Assembly (NCBI GenBank): GCA_051654905.1
Contig: JBOFYY010000144.1
Coordinates: forward strand, 62,001 to 126,000
DNA: 64,000 bases
Direction: 5' to 3'
Origin: JBOFIQ01 sp051654905
Lineage (GTDB): Bacteria > Actinomycetota > Actinomycetes > Propionibacteriales > Propionibacteriaceae
Shown: positions 9,112-16,879 of the stretch, one piece after another
Layout of the letters: every line of letters starts with the position of its first letter
Numbering within the stretch: position 1 is the stretch's first letter
Position numbers and translations under genes: made by a program
The notes under the pieces: model-generated
The model's database searches: none
The model's input: only the letters and a program-made list of their open reading frames with translations
Told to the model about the DNA's origin: nothing

Positions 9112-9359
9112 AGCTTAATTTGACGGAATCTTTTGTTGATTGTCCGTGGATTCCGTGGCTGTTGTTAGTGCTGCTGTGTTTGAGCGTTGATTTATTGCGT
9201 CGAGACGGATGGGGTGCAGTTACCGGATTGGGGCTGATACCAGCAGCGATCGTCGCGATGCTAATGCCAGAACTTTTTGGGTGGCAGTTTGTGGCTGCAG
9301 CATTGGGAATAATAGCTGCTGTGACGCTAACTAAGTGGGTATCTAGATCAATTCGTTAA
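9108..9359 (+). CDS. Small membrane protein, NfeD-like transmembrane part
   Basis: Eighty-three residues with three hydrophobic segments (about residues 13-28, 36-54, 57-74) and almost no soluble part. The pattern resembles the membrane portion of NfeD proteins, but the C-terminal OB-fold domain of NfeD is absent. Context agrees: Rv1487, an NfeD homologue, lies just after fabG1-inhA in M. tuberculosis. ATG overlaps the stop of the ABC ATPase (ATGA), so the two are co-translated. The NfeD assignment is inference; it could be an unrelated small membrane protein. Confidence 0.6.
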   Translation: MKLNLTESFVDCPWIPWLLLVLLCLSVDLLRRDGWGAVTGLGLIPAAIVAMLMPELFGWQFVAAALGIIAAVTLTKWVSRSIR

Positions 9360-9416
9360 TATATAAAATTGCTGAATTATATTTTTGATTAGTCGAGTAT
9401 TAGTGCAATAAATATA

Positions 9417-9450
9417 GTTTATGGGTGTACTACATGGCACACCCATAAAC
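9417..9450. terminator. 12-bp inverted repeat between convergent genes
   Basis: Perfect 12-base arms (9417-9428 and 9439-9450) with a 10-nt loop, in the AT-rich gap 9360-9526 between genes that end toward each other. No clear U-run on the plus side; the minus side is followed by TATATTTATT. Most likely a bidirectional terminator. Confidence 0.6.
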
Positions 9451-9526
9451 TGGCAAAGCAAAGTAGAAAAATTTATGGTTTCTAATTAAGAATTAGCGGT
9501 ATATGGGTTAATTAGTCATCTGGATC

Positions 9527-9826
9527 TTAGGATTTTGGTTTAGTTTCAAAATGGTCATCACCAATTTTATTTTTGGTTATTTCTGATCCAAAAACCAGTA
9601 GAAATAGCCCTAAAAAGGCGCATCCGATAGATGCTGGTACTATTTTTAACAGGAGTAAAGCTGTAGATACGCTGTAGAAGAAGGTCGATCCATAAAAGTA
9701 TCTCTCTCCCCGTACCGACTTAGACTTAACGAAAGGATGCAAGGGTTTAGTTTTTCTGGATTCCCTTGCTGCGCTAAGTGCTAGAAGGGAAGATCCTGAT
9801 AATATCACTAACGGAAACCAGATCAT
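9527..9826 (-). CDS. Small membrane protein, partner of the secreted protein upstream
   Basis: Ninety-nine residues, not recognised. Three hydrophobic stretches (about residues 1-18, 46-62 and 64-84) and a basic loop rich in Lys/Arg at 20-45, with a polar charged tail. Its ATG lies 4 bases after the stop of the secreted-protein gene, so both come from one mRNA. Size and topology fit an immunity or accessory membrane protein of a small exported peptide, but this is inference only. AT-rich compared with its neighbours. Confidence 0.6.
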   Translation of the reverse strand: MIWFPLVILSGSSLLALSAARESRKTKPLHPFVKSKSVRGERYFYGSTFFYSVSTALLLLKIVPASIGCAFLGLFLLVFGSEITKNKIGDDHFETKPKS

Positions 9827-9830
9827 TGGT

Positions 9831-10370
9831 TTAACGTCGAATCTTCAATATTAATCCAATAACTGCACCCGCAAATCTCACTCGCATCCACTGTGATGTA
9901 AGTACTCCGAGAACAGGACCTCCGGCGCATGCAAAGATAGCATTCATTACGTAGTCAGGTGGAGGGATGTCGTTATTCGCTCGATTTGCAATATCTTGGA
10001 GCGCTGATGCTGGGAGCGAGCCTAAAGCTCCTTTTGCGCACCAAGCGACTGCGGCAACGGCGACTGTGGCAACGACGGGTAAGGCGCGTGGAGACGGTCC
10101 TATAATCTCGTAGTCAATGCGCACGCCTTCTAGTGCTACTACGATGGATTTATCGATGAGTCCGCTGTCAATCATCTGCTTAGCTGCAGCGATTTCTTTG
10201 TAAGTTAGTTTAACCATCCCAGAAGTATTGGCAACTCCTAATGTAGAGCAATTTACAGTAGTGGTGTAAGTTCCTTCTGTGGCCTGAGCTGGAGCCATTG
10301 GGGAAAGGGTTAACGAGATCGCAAGGGATAGTGATCCAATGACTGAGGTCTTGAAAAGGTTATATCTCAT
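9831..10370 (-). CDS. Secreted protein with hydrophobic C-terminus (candidate bacteriocin-like)
   Basis: Exported protein of 179 residues from ATG 10370, which has AAAGGAAA 6 nt upstream. A Sec signal peptide is clear (basic start, hydrophobic core, cleavage near PAQA-TEG). The mature part has a polar N-terminal half and a hydrophobic C-terminal half beginning near VVATVAVAAVAWC, with two cysteines (WC and AC) and a basic tail KIRR. An upstream in-frame ATG at 10412 lies 6 nt from a -10 box and could be a leaderless start adding 14 residues. The family is not known to me; the exported, Cys-containing membrane-active-looking C-terminus plus a membrane partner gene suggest a bacteriocin or surface-stress factor. 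Confidence 0.65.
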   Translation of the reverse strand: MRYNLFKTSVIGSLSLAISLTLSPMAPAQATEGTYTTTVNCSTLGVANTSGMVKLTYKEIAAAKQMIDSGLIDKSIVVALEGVRIDYEIIGPSPRALPVVATVAVAAVAWCAKGALGSLPASALQDIANRANNDIPPPDYVMNAIFACAGGPVLGVLTSQWMRVRFAGAVIGLILKIRR

Positions 10371-10418
10371 TGCTTTTCCTTTCAAGGGGTTTGCAAGCTT
10401 CGTTGCCTGCATAAGTCG

Positions 10419-10447
10419 ATAATACTCGTTGTGGTTTATGGTGTAAA
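10419..10447 (-). promoter_or_regulatory. Strong promoter of the secreted-protein unit
   Basis: On the minus strand TTTACA (10447-10442), a 17-base spacer, then TATTAT (10424-10419). This is close to the sigma-A consensus and points at the secreted-protein gene. The expected start of transcription is near 10412. Confidence 0.7.
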
Positions 10448-10504
10448 GGTTTTAGAGCATAAGATAGTAGTGAAATTAGTTTCTACCTTATTATCGGCAG
10501 AGAT

Positions 10505-11323
10505 GTGTATAACCTAATGACTTTTTACGATATTGGTGATGCCGCGGACGAGCGGTTAAGAGACTATGTCTCGCTACGAGACACTAGCTTGCGACGTAGT
10601 TTAGAATCTCGCGAAGGTTTGTTCATCGCTGAGGGAGAAAAAGTTATTAAACGAGCTTTTGCGGCAGGTTATCGACCGCGATCGCTGATGCTGGCACGTC
10701 GATGGATTGATGGATTACAGGAAGAAATTGCTGCCAGCGATGTATCGGTTTATGTCGTTACCGAAGAACTAGCTGAACAAGTTACCGGGTTCCATGTACA
10801 TCGCGGAGCGTTAGGGAGTTTTCACCGTCATACCCGCTATCAGTTCGATGATATGTTGCCGATGAATCGGCTGGTGGTCATGGAAGATGTTGTTGATCAC
10901 GCTAATGTCGGAGCGATCCTGCGATCAGCAGCAGGATTAGGTTGGGATGGGGTGCTGTTAGCTCCGCGATCTGCTGATCCGCTCTATCGGAGAGCAATCA
11001 AAACATCTATGGGAGCAGTTTTCGGCCTGCCGTGGGCGCGGATAGATGATTGGGTGCACGGGTTAGAAGTCTTAAAAGAATCAGGTTTTACGGTAGTGGC
11101 ATTAGCATTGCGTGAGGATGCAGTGCCACTGTCGCAATTTGCTGCTAGTTGCACTCCGGATCAGAAGATCGCAGTTTTGATGGGAACCGAAGGTAGTGGA
11201 TTGTCGCAACATTGGCTGGAGCAAGCTGATGTAGTAGTTACCATTCCGATGGGCAATGGTATTGATTCGCTCAATGTTGCAGCAGCTACCGCTGTGGTTT
11301 GTTACACCTTGGGCGCTAACTAA
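10505..11323 (+). CDS. SpoU/TrmH family RNA 2'-O-methyltransferase
   Basis: SPOUT-fold methyltransferase of 272 residues that probably methylates a ribose 2'-OH in rRNA or tRNA. Seen: N-terminal substrate-binding domain (RREGL-like EGLFIAEGEKVI), motif 1 NVGAILRSA, motif 2 GTEGSGLS and motif 3 IPMGNGIDSLNVAAA forming the SAM knot. Start is GTG 10505 or ATG 10517; neither has a clear SD. The target nucleotide is unknown. A convergent terminator hairpin follows. Confidence 0.9.
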   Translation: MYNLMTFYDIGDAADERLRDYVSLRDTSLRRSLESREGLFIAEGEKVIKRAFAAGYRPRSLMLARRWIDGLQEEIAASDVSVYVVTEELAEQVTGFHVHRGALGSFHRHTRYQFDDMLPMNRLVVMEDVVDHANVGAILRSAAGLGWDGVLLAPRSADPLYRRAIKTSMGAVFGLPWARIDDWVHGLEVLKESGFTVVALALREDAVPLSQFAASCTPDQKIAVLMGTEGSGLSQHWLEQADVVVTIPMGNGIDSLNVAAATAVVCYTLGAN

Positions 11324-11326
11324 ACA

Positions 11327-11363
11327 GCCTGCCGCAGATAACTAAGGAATTTCTACGGCAGGC
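11327..11363. terminator. Bidirectional terminator between SpoU gene and def
   Basis: Perfect 8-base GC-rich arms (11327-11334 and 11356-11363), extended inward by AGA/TCT after one mismatch, in the 59-base gap between two convergent genes. Confidence 0.7.
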
Positions 11364-11382
11364 GGTTCAACGAAGTAATGAA

Positions 11383-11961
11383 TTACTGTTTTGGAGTAGC
11401 TGGCCAGTCTGCAGGATAGCGATCAGCGGTTGCTTCATGAGATTTGTAAAGATTTTTGCGGCTACGAGCAGAAAGTCGATCACCAAAAACCATGCCATTT
11501 AGATGGTCAGTCTCATGTTGTAGACAGCGAGCAAAGAACCCAGTTCCGGACACAGTAATTTCATTGCCGTCAATATCTTGTCCAGTACAAGTAGCAAAAT
11601 CGGGACGAGCTAGTGCTTCGTATCCTCCCGGCAATGACAAACACCCTTCGTCAACTGAAACTAGATGACGCTGTCGACCCTCTGGCAACGTAATGGTGGG
11701 ATTGCAGACGATGCCTACATGGCGGTTGCCATCGTCGTCTGGGCAATCATAAACAAACATGGCAATACCAAGACCAACTTGAGTAGCAGCTAATCCCACC
11801 CCATTAGCGGCTTCCATAGTGGCGAACATATCGCGAGCTAGCTGATGAAGCTCCTCATTGAATACGGTCACGGCAGTAGTTGGTTCATGCATGATAGGAG
11901 TTCCCCAACGAGTGATAGGCAGAATATTACCGCCAGTCATCACATCTTTTATGTCTGTCAT
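11383..11961 (-). CDS. def: Peptide deformylase
   Basis: Metal hydrolase that removes the formyl group from N-terminal Met of new proteins. All three motifs are present in the 192 residues: GVGLAATQVG, EGCLSLPG (metal Cys) and QHETDHLNG (metal His pair and catalytic Glu). ATG 11961 has AAGGAG 6 nt upstream. Divergent from xerC. Confidence 0.96.
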   Translation of the reverse strand: MTDIKDVMTGGNILPITRWGTPIMHEPTTAVTVFNEELHQLARDMFATMEAANGVGLAATQVGLGIAMFVYDCPDDDGNRHVGIVCNPTITLPEGRQRHLVSVDEGCLSLPGGYEALARPDFATCTGQDIDGNEITVSGTGFFARCLQHETDHLNGMVFGDRLSARSRKNLYKSHEATADRYPADWPATPKQ

Positions 11962-12064
11962 AACAGCTCCTTATCGATCGTGAGGTGTCCTTGTGTGCAC
12001 GCTACCTCATGTAGTAATCGTAGTGGGGAAGCGCGATGTGTGCTGCACGATAGCTGTTTAGAAG

Positions 12065-13024
12065 ATGCGTATTCTTAGCACTATGCAGGTTGGTGAGCAG
12101 CGCGATAGCGATATACCGAGTATCTTTCAGAAAGCTAACGAGGCTTTTTGTGAACATCTGGCAGCCGAGAGATCGTTATCGGCTCACACGATTAGAGCTT
12201 ATGGTGGTGATATCGAGGCGCTACTACAACATTTGGTAACTCAAGGTTTCGATAGTTTCGACGGTATTCATTTGCGAGATCTTCGTTCTTGGCTTGCTGA
12301 TATGAGCGAACAGGGCGCTAAGAGAGCTAGTTTGCAACGTAGAAGTGCTGCGGCACGAGTCTTTTTTGCATGGCTACATCGCACTAATAGGTGTGATACT
12401 AACCCGACGCTAGCTTTACGATCGCCACGTTCTGAGAAGCGGCTACCAATCACAATTGATCAAGCTATGGCGCAGGGAATGATGGCAGCAGCTATTGGAC
12501 GCCTTGCTGAAGAAGATAGTCCGATAGCGCGTAGAGACTTAGCGATATTGGAGACTCTCTACGGTGCGGGAGTTCGTGTTTCAGAACTTTGTGGATTGGA
12601 TATATCAGGCATTGATCAGGAACGTCAGGTTATTCGAGTTCTAGGTAAAGGAAATAAGGAACGGGTAGTTCCGCTAGGAGCTCCTGCTTTTAAAGCATTG
12701 GATTCTTGGCTGCAAGTGCGTCATGAAATAGCTAAAGCTACTGCCAAAGAAGCAGTTTTTGTGGGGGAGCGTGGCGCTCGTATCGATCCGCGAGTAGTAC
12801 GTCGAGTTGTTCATCAGGGGTTAGGTGTAGTTGAAGGGGCTCCTGATGCTGGGCCACATACGTTACGTCATGCCATGGCAACACATTTATTGGAAGGTGG
12901 AGCCGACTTGCGTAGTGTCCAAGAAATCTTGGGGCATCAATCGTTAGCAACTACTCAGATCTATACTCATGTCACTAATGAACGCTTGCGAGCTGCTTTC
13001 AATCAGGCACATCCACGTGCCTAA
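12065..13024 (+). CDS. xerC: Tyrosine recombinase XerC
   Basis: Site-specific recombinase that with XerD resolves chromosome dimers at dif. 319 residues: N-terminal SAM-like DNA-binding domain and C-terminal catalytic domain with R171 (GAGVRVSEL), the Lys in GKGNKERVV, HTLRH, GHQS His and nucleophile Y300 (QIYTHV). Position next to an M23 gene and rpsB is the standard actinobacterial xerC locus, which argues for housekeeping XerC rather than a phage integrase. No SD at ATG 12065; ATG 12083 is an alternative. Stop overlaps the convergent M23 gene by 4 bases. Confidence 0.94.
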   Translation: MRILSTMQVGEQRDSDIPSIFQKANEAFCEHLAAERSLSAHTIRAYGGDIEALLQHLVTQGFDSFDGIHLRDLRSWLADMSEQGAKRASLQRRSAAARVFFAWLHRTNRCDTNPTLALRSPRSEKRLPITIDQAMAQGMMAAAIGRLAEEDSPIARRDLAILETLYGAGVRVSELCGLDISGIDQERQVIRVLGKGNKERVVPLGAPAFKALDSWLQVRHEIAKATAKEAVFVGERGARIDPRVVRRVVHQGLGVVEGAPDAGPHTLRHAMATHLLEGGADLRSVQEILGHQSLATTQIYTHVTNERLRAAFNQAHPRA

Positions 13025-13503
13025 TCGATAGTATCTAAAGCATCGGGCCGCGAAGACTTAGTAGGTAGCAGTCTGACATGTTGCGGTTTAAGTAATATCC
13101 GAGGATCAAGGTAAGTTTTTCCTCGTCGCAGTCCCCAGTGCAAACATGCAGTAGCAGTGCATTCAGGATGCCCTGCCAATAAGGTCCCGATCTGCTGTCC
13201 GCTGTGAACTTTAGCACCTACCGAAACTGTGGCGACGACTGGCTCATAAGTGCTCCGTAACGATCCATGAGTAATTACTACGACGGGACGTCCGGCAATA
13301 TTTCCAGTGAATGTGACGACACCATCGGCTGGAACTGTGATGGAGTCTCCCACGTCGGCGGCAATATCGAGTCCGCGATGTCCTGGTAGCCAGTTAGGTT
13401 GGGGTGCAAAAAATTCGCGTACGACCGTACCTGGGGCTGGTGGTAAATGTGCTGTACTAACTAACGAAAAAATTGGTGTTAAAAGTAATGCGAAAAGTTT
13501 CAT
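13021..13503 (-). CDS. M23 family peptidase-like secreted protein
   Basis: Exported 160-residue protein with a signal peptide (about residues 1-18) and a lysostaphin-type fold. H42 and D46 (GHRGLD) are two zinc ligands and H122 (CLHWGL) the third. The first His of the usual HxH motif is C120 here, a form I recall in actinobacterial proteins at this locus, so activity is uncertain. M23 domains cut peptidoglycan cross-bridges or, when degenerate, activate amidases. The stop codon overlaps that of xerC. The N-terminus lacks the coiled coil of EnvC-type proteins. Confidence 0.85.
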   Translation of the reverse strand: MKLFALLLTPIFSLVSTAHLPPAPGTVVREFFAPQPNWLPGHRGLDIAADVGDSITVPADGVVTFTGNIAGRPVVVITHGSLRSTYEPVVATVSVGAKVHSGQQIGTLLAGHPECTATACLHWGLRRGKTYLDPRILLKPQHVRLLPTKSSRPDALDTID

Positions 13504-13809
13504 AGTGATGAGAATGAAGGATCTGATCCAATAGCGCTACCGATGCTAGCGATGCTGTGGATAATCAGGTTCCATCAAATGCAAATGTGGATAAAAGCAG
13601 TGGTTTGCTGCAAAGGCTAGCTCGGAAGTAGACTTTCGGTAGCGATTCAGCAGATCTGAGTCGACTTCACATGTGGTGCACAGGAAACTGAGCTATTTTT
13701 CGTGGTCCCTTTCGGGGGTGAGAAGTAGCTACCGCATTAGAGGCACCGAATAGCTCGGTGTCAGTAACTCAAAAGCGCACAGTTATTGTGCGCGCAGGAA
13801 GGAACGGTC
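13504..13809 (+). promoter_or_regulatory. Long leader region of rpsB with hairpin at the SD
   Basis: No gene in these 306 bases. Near the 3' end are two perfect stems: 6-bp arms around 13743-13760 (CACCGA/TCGGTG) and a 7-bp hairpin at 13775-13793 (arms GCGCACA/TGTGCGC, loop GTTAT) ending 3 nt before the AGGAAGGA ribosome-binding site. This fits a structured S2 leader that could be controlled by S2, as rpsB-tsf is in other bacteria. The promoter was not located. Confidence 0.5.
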
Positions 13810-14640
13810 ATGGCCGTCGTAACAGCCCGCCAGCTCCTTGAGAGCGGCGTCCACTTCGGACACCAGACTCGCCGTTGGAACCCGAAGATGAAGCGTTTCA
13901 TCTTCACCGAGCGCAACGGCATCTACATCATTGATCTTCAGCAGTCGCTTACTTACATCGACCGCGCTTTCGCTTTCGTCAAGGACACTGTCGCTCGTGG
14001 CGGCACCGTGCTCTTCGTAGGCACCAAGAAGCAGGCTCAGGAAGCCATTGCTGAGCAGGCTACCCGCGTAGGTATGCCTTACATCAACCAGCGTTGGCTG
14101 GGCGGTATGCTCACTAACTTCGAGACCGTGAGCAAGCGTGTTTCGCGCCTCAAGGAACTCGAAGCAATGGATCTTGAAGATTCAGCTTCCACCGGTCTTA
14201 CCAAGAAGGAACTTCTCGGTCTCAAGCGTGAGTCAGAGAAGCTAGGCAAGACTCTCGGCGGTATCCGCGATATGGCTCGTACCCCGAATGCAGTATGGAT
14301 CGTTGATACCAAGAAAGAACACTTGGCTGTCAGCGAAGCTCGCAAGCTGCATATCCCCATCATCGGCATCTTGGACACCAACTGTGATCCTGATGAAGTT
14401 GATTTCGCTATCCCCGGCAACGATGACGCCATCCGCTCTGTTGCGCTACTTACCCGAGTGATTGCTGACGCTGTCGCCGAAGGTCTTGTTGCTCGTTCAC
14501 AGCGTGGACAGTCCGGCGATCAGCCAGTAGCAGAGCCAATGCCAGAGTGGGAGCGCGAACTCCTTGGTGCTGCTGAGGCTCCAGAAGCTACCGAAGAAAC
14601 CGCTGCTGAGGCTCCGGTAGCCGACGCTGAGGCCAAGTAA
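13810..14640 (+). CDS. rpsB: 30S ribosomal protein S2
   Basis: Small-subunit protein that binds at the head-platform junction and recruits S1 where present. 276 residues from ATG 13810 (MAVVTARQLL, SGVHFGHQTRRWNPKM), behind AGGAAGGA. A TTG at 13786 gives an 8-residue extension inside the leader hairpin and is unlikely. The C-terminal tail after residue 230 is acidic, Ala/Glu-rich and variable in the family. First gene of rpsB-tsf. Confidence 0.98.
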   Translation: MAVVTARQLLESGVHFGHQTRRWNPKMKRFIFTERNGIYIIDLQQSLTYIDRAFAFVKDTVARGGTVLFVGTKKQAQEAIAEQATRVGMPYINQRWLGGMLTNFETVSKRVSRLKELEAMDLEDSASTGLTKKELLGLKRESEKLGKTLGGIRDMARTPNAVWIVDTKKEHLAVSEARKLHIPIIGILDTNCDPDEVDFAIPGNDDAIRSVALLTRVIADAVAEGLVARSQRGQSGDQPVAEPMPEWERELLGAAEAPEATEETAAEAPVADAEAK

Positions 14641-14672
14641 ACTTCTACAACCACTAAAGGGGAATAACGAAC

Positions 14673-15488
14673 ATGGCATCAATTACTGCCAAGGACGTCC
14701 AGAACCTTCGTCAGGCCACTGGCGCTGGCATGATGGACGCGAAGAAGGCACTCACTGAGGCTGACGGCGACTTCGAAGCCGCTGTAGAAATCCTTCGTAT
14801 TTCAGGTCTGGCTAAGGCTGCCAAGCGTGCCGATCGTGAAGCATCTAATGGCATCGTTGCTGCTAGCGGCAATGCGCTCATTCAGCTTGCTGCTGAGACA
14901 GACTTCGTTGCTAAGAACGAAGAGTTTGTTGCTCTTGCCGACGCTATCGCTAAGGCTGTTGATCAGAACAAGGCTGATGGCGTAGCAGCTGCTAATGCTG
15001 TCAAGCTTGAGTCGGGTGAAACTGTTGAAGATGCTATTGCAACTCTTCTTGCCAAGATTGGTGAGAAGCTAGAGCTTAAAGAAGCTGCTTACTTCTATGG
15101 TACCGCTCACATCTACTTACACCGTCGTTCACAGGACCTCCCACCACAGGTTGGCGTGGGCGTTCTCTACGAAGGTGGCGACGATGCTTTTGCTCGCGGT
15201 ATTGCGATGCAGATTGCAGCTATGAGCCCCACTTACCTCACTCGTGATGACGTCCCAGCTGATGTTGTCGAGAACGAGCGTCGTATTGCAGAAGCAACTT
15301 CTCGTGAAGAAGGTAAGCCAGAAGCTGCGCTACCGAAGATCATCGAGGGTCGCCTAAATGGCTTCTTCAAGGATGTGGCGCTGCTCGATCAGCCGTCAGT
15401 TTCTGATGACAAGAAGTCGGTTGGTAAACTGCTAGAAGAGAATGGTGTAAAGATCATTCGCTTCGTGCGTTTCAGCGCAGGTAACTGA
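14673..15488 (+). CDS. tsf: Translation elongation factor Ts
   Basis: Nucleotide exchange factor for EF-Tu, 271 residues. Shows the UBA-like N-terminal domain (VQNLRQATGAGMMDAKKAL), the TDFVAKNEEF motif that contacts EF-Tu, and a core ending KIIRFVRFS. ATG follows AAAGGGG. Co-transcribed with rpsB (32-base gap), then a strong stem-loop. Confidence 0.98.
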   Translation: MASITAKDVQNLRQATGAGMMDAKKALTEADGDFEAAVEILRISGLAKAAKRADREASNGIVAASGNALIQLAAETDFVAKNEEFVALADAIAKAVDQNKADGVAAANAVKLESGETVEDAIATLLAKIGEKLELKEAAYFYGTAHIYLHRRSQDLPPQVGVGVLYEGGDDAFARGIAMQIAAMSPTYLTRDDVPADVVENERRIAEATSREEGKPEAALPKIIEGRLNGFFKDVALLDQPSVSDDKKSVGKLLEENGVKIIRFVRFSAGN

Positions 15489-15494
15489 TCTAGT

Positions 15495-15535
15495 AAAGTG
15501 GCGGGAGCGAGAAGTCGCTTCCGCCACTTTTCTTT
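15495..15535 (+). terminator. Terminator after tsf
   Basis: Sixteen-bp stem with one G-U pair (arms 15495-15510 and 15515-15530, tetraloop GAAG) followed by TCTTT. It separates rpsB-tsf from pyrH and may be partly read through. Confidence 0.85.
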
Positions 15536-15550
15536 GCCCAGGAGGGGTTC

Positions 15551-16258
15551 ATGGCTTATAAGCGTGTTTTACTCAAGCTGTCAGGTGAAGCTTTTGGCGG
15601 TGGTCAGATTGGTGTCGATCCAGATGTGATTGATGCAGTTGCCAAACAGCTGGCTACCGTTGTTGCCACAGGAACTCAAGTTGCTATCGTCGTAGGCGGC
15701 GGTAACTTCTTCCGTGGAGCTGAACTACAGCAGCGTGGTATCGAACGAGATCGTGCCGACTACATGGGAATGTTGGGCACTGTGATGAACTGCTTGGCGT
15801 TACAAGACTTTTGTGAAAAAGCAGGAGTTCCTACCCGGGTGCAGACTGCTATTGCAATGGGGCAGGTAGCTGAACCTTATATTCCGCGCAAAGCAGAGCG
15901 ACATATGGAAAAGGGACGCATCGTTATTTTTGGTGCCGGTTCTGGAATGCCGTACTTTTCAACAGATACAGTTGCAGCTCAGCGAGCACTCGAAATTGGG
16001 GCAGAAGTACTGTTTATGGCCAAACAGGGTGCTGATGGGGTCTTTGATAAAGACCCGAATAAGTATGTTGACGCTAAAATGTTTACCGATCTGTCTTATG
16101 ATGAGTTCTTAGCCAGAGGATTAAAAGTAGCTGACGCTACGGCTATTTCTCTAGCTCGAGATAACGATCTATCAATGGTTTTCTTTAACCTTGATGACCC
16201 AGCCAATATCTCCCGTGCTCTAGGTGGAGCAAAAATGGGAACTACGCTACATCGCTAA
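15551..16258 (+). CDS. pyrH: Uridylate kinase
   Basis: UMP kinase of the amino-acid-kinase fold (UMP to UDP), hexameric in other bacteria and allosterically controlled by GTP/UTP. 235 residues with KLSGEAFGG, GGGNFFRG, and the ATP-site stretch KQGADGVFDKDPN. ATG behind AGGAGGGG. Lies between tsf and frr as in most actinobacteria. Confidence 0.97.
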   Translation: MAYKRVLLKLSGEAFGGGQIGVDPDVIDAVAKQLATVVATGTQVAIVVGGGNFFRGAELQQRGIERDRADYMGMLGTVMNCLALQDFCEKAGVPTRVQTAIAMGQVAEPYIPRKAERHMEKGRIVIFGAGSGMPYFSTDTVAAQRALEIGAEVLFMAKQGADGVFDKDPNKYVDAKMFTDLSYDEFLARGLKVADATAISLARDNDLSMVFFNLDDPANISRALGGAKMGTTLHR

Positions 16259-16321
16259 ATCTGCTATTTAGTCTGATGTGGGGTATTTTCTCTTTATATT
16301 CATTATTCGGAAGGAAAAACC

Positions 16322-16879
16322 GTGATTCCTGAGATTCTCGCTGAAGCCGAGTCCAAAATGGCTACGGCTGTTGAGTTTGCCAAGGAGGAGTTCGCGGCCA
16401 TCCGTACCGGTCGTGCTCATCCTGCTATGTTTTCCAAGATTATGGTGGATTACTACGGTCAGATGACCCCGCTACAACAGCTTGCCTCATTCCAGGTTCC
16501 AGAGGCTCGTACTGTGATGGTAACGCCATATGATCGTGGCGCCATGACTGCAATCGAAAAAGCTATTCGCGACTCAGACCTTGGCGTTAACCCATCTAAT
16601 GATGGCAATGTACTGCGTTTGGTTTTGCCAGTGCTGACAGAAGATCGTCGCAAAGAATACACCAAACTTGCCAAGACTAAGGCCGAAGATGCTCGAATCT
16701 CGATTCGTAATCTACGTCGTCATGCTAAAGATGCCATCGATAAGCTCCTCAAAGATAAAGAGGTTGGCGAGGACGATGCTGCTGGTGCAGAAAAGAAACT
16801 TGATCTCATCACAAAGAAGCATACCGAAGCCATCGACAGCGTTCTGAAGGCTAAAGAAGCTGAGTTGCTAGAGGTTTAA
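16322..16879 (+). CDS. frr: Ribosome recycling factor
   Basis: With EF-G it splits post-termination ribosomes. 185 residues, the usual length, with the FAAIRTGRAHP motif and the long helical bundle ending in KHTEAIDSVLKAKEAE. GTG start behind GGAAGGA. Its TAA overlaps the cdsA ATG (TAATG), coupling the two. Confidence 0.97.
   Translation: MIPEILAEAESKMATAVEFAKEEFAAIRTGRAHPAMFSKIMVDYYGQMTPLQQLASFQVPEARTVMVTPYDRGAMTAIEKAIRDSDLGVNPSNDGNVLRLVLPVLTEDRRKEYTKLAKTKAEDARISIRNLRRHAKDAIDKLLKDKEVGEDDAAGAEKKLDLITKKHTEAIDSVLKAKEAELLEV

Noticed and set aside
12065..13024. Phage or island integrase
   Set aside because: The xerC neighbours (M23, rpsB) and absence of phage genes or att repeats show it is the housekeeping recombinase.
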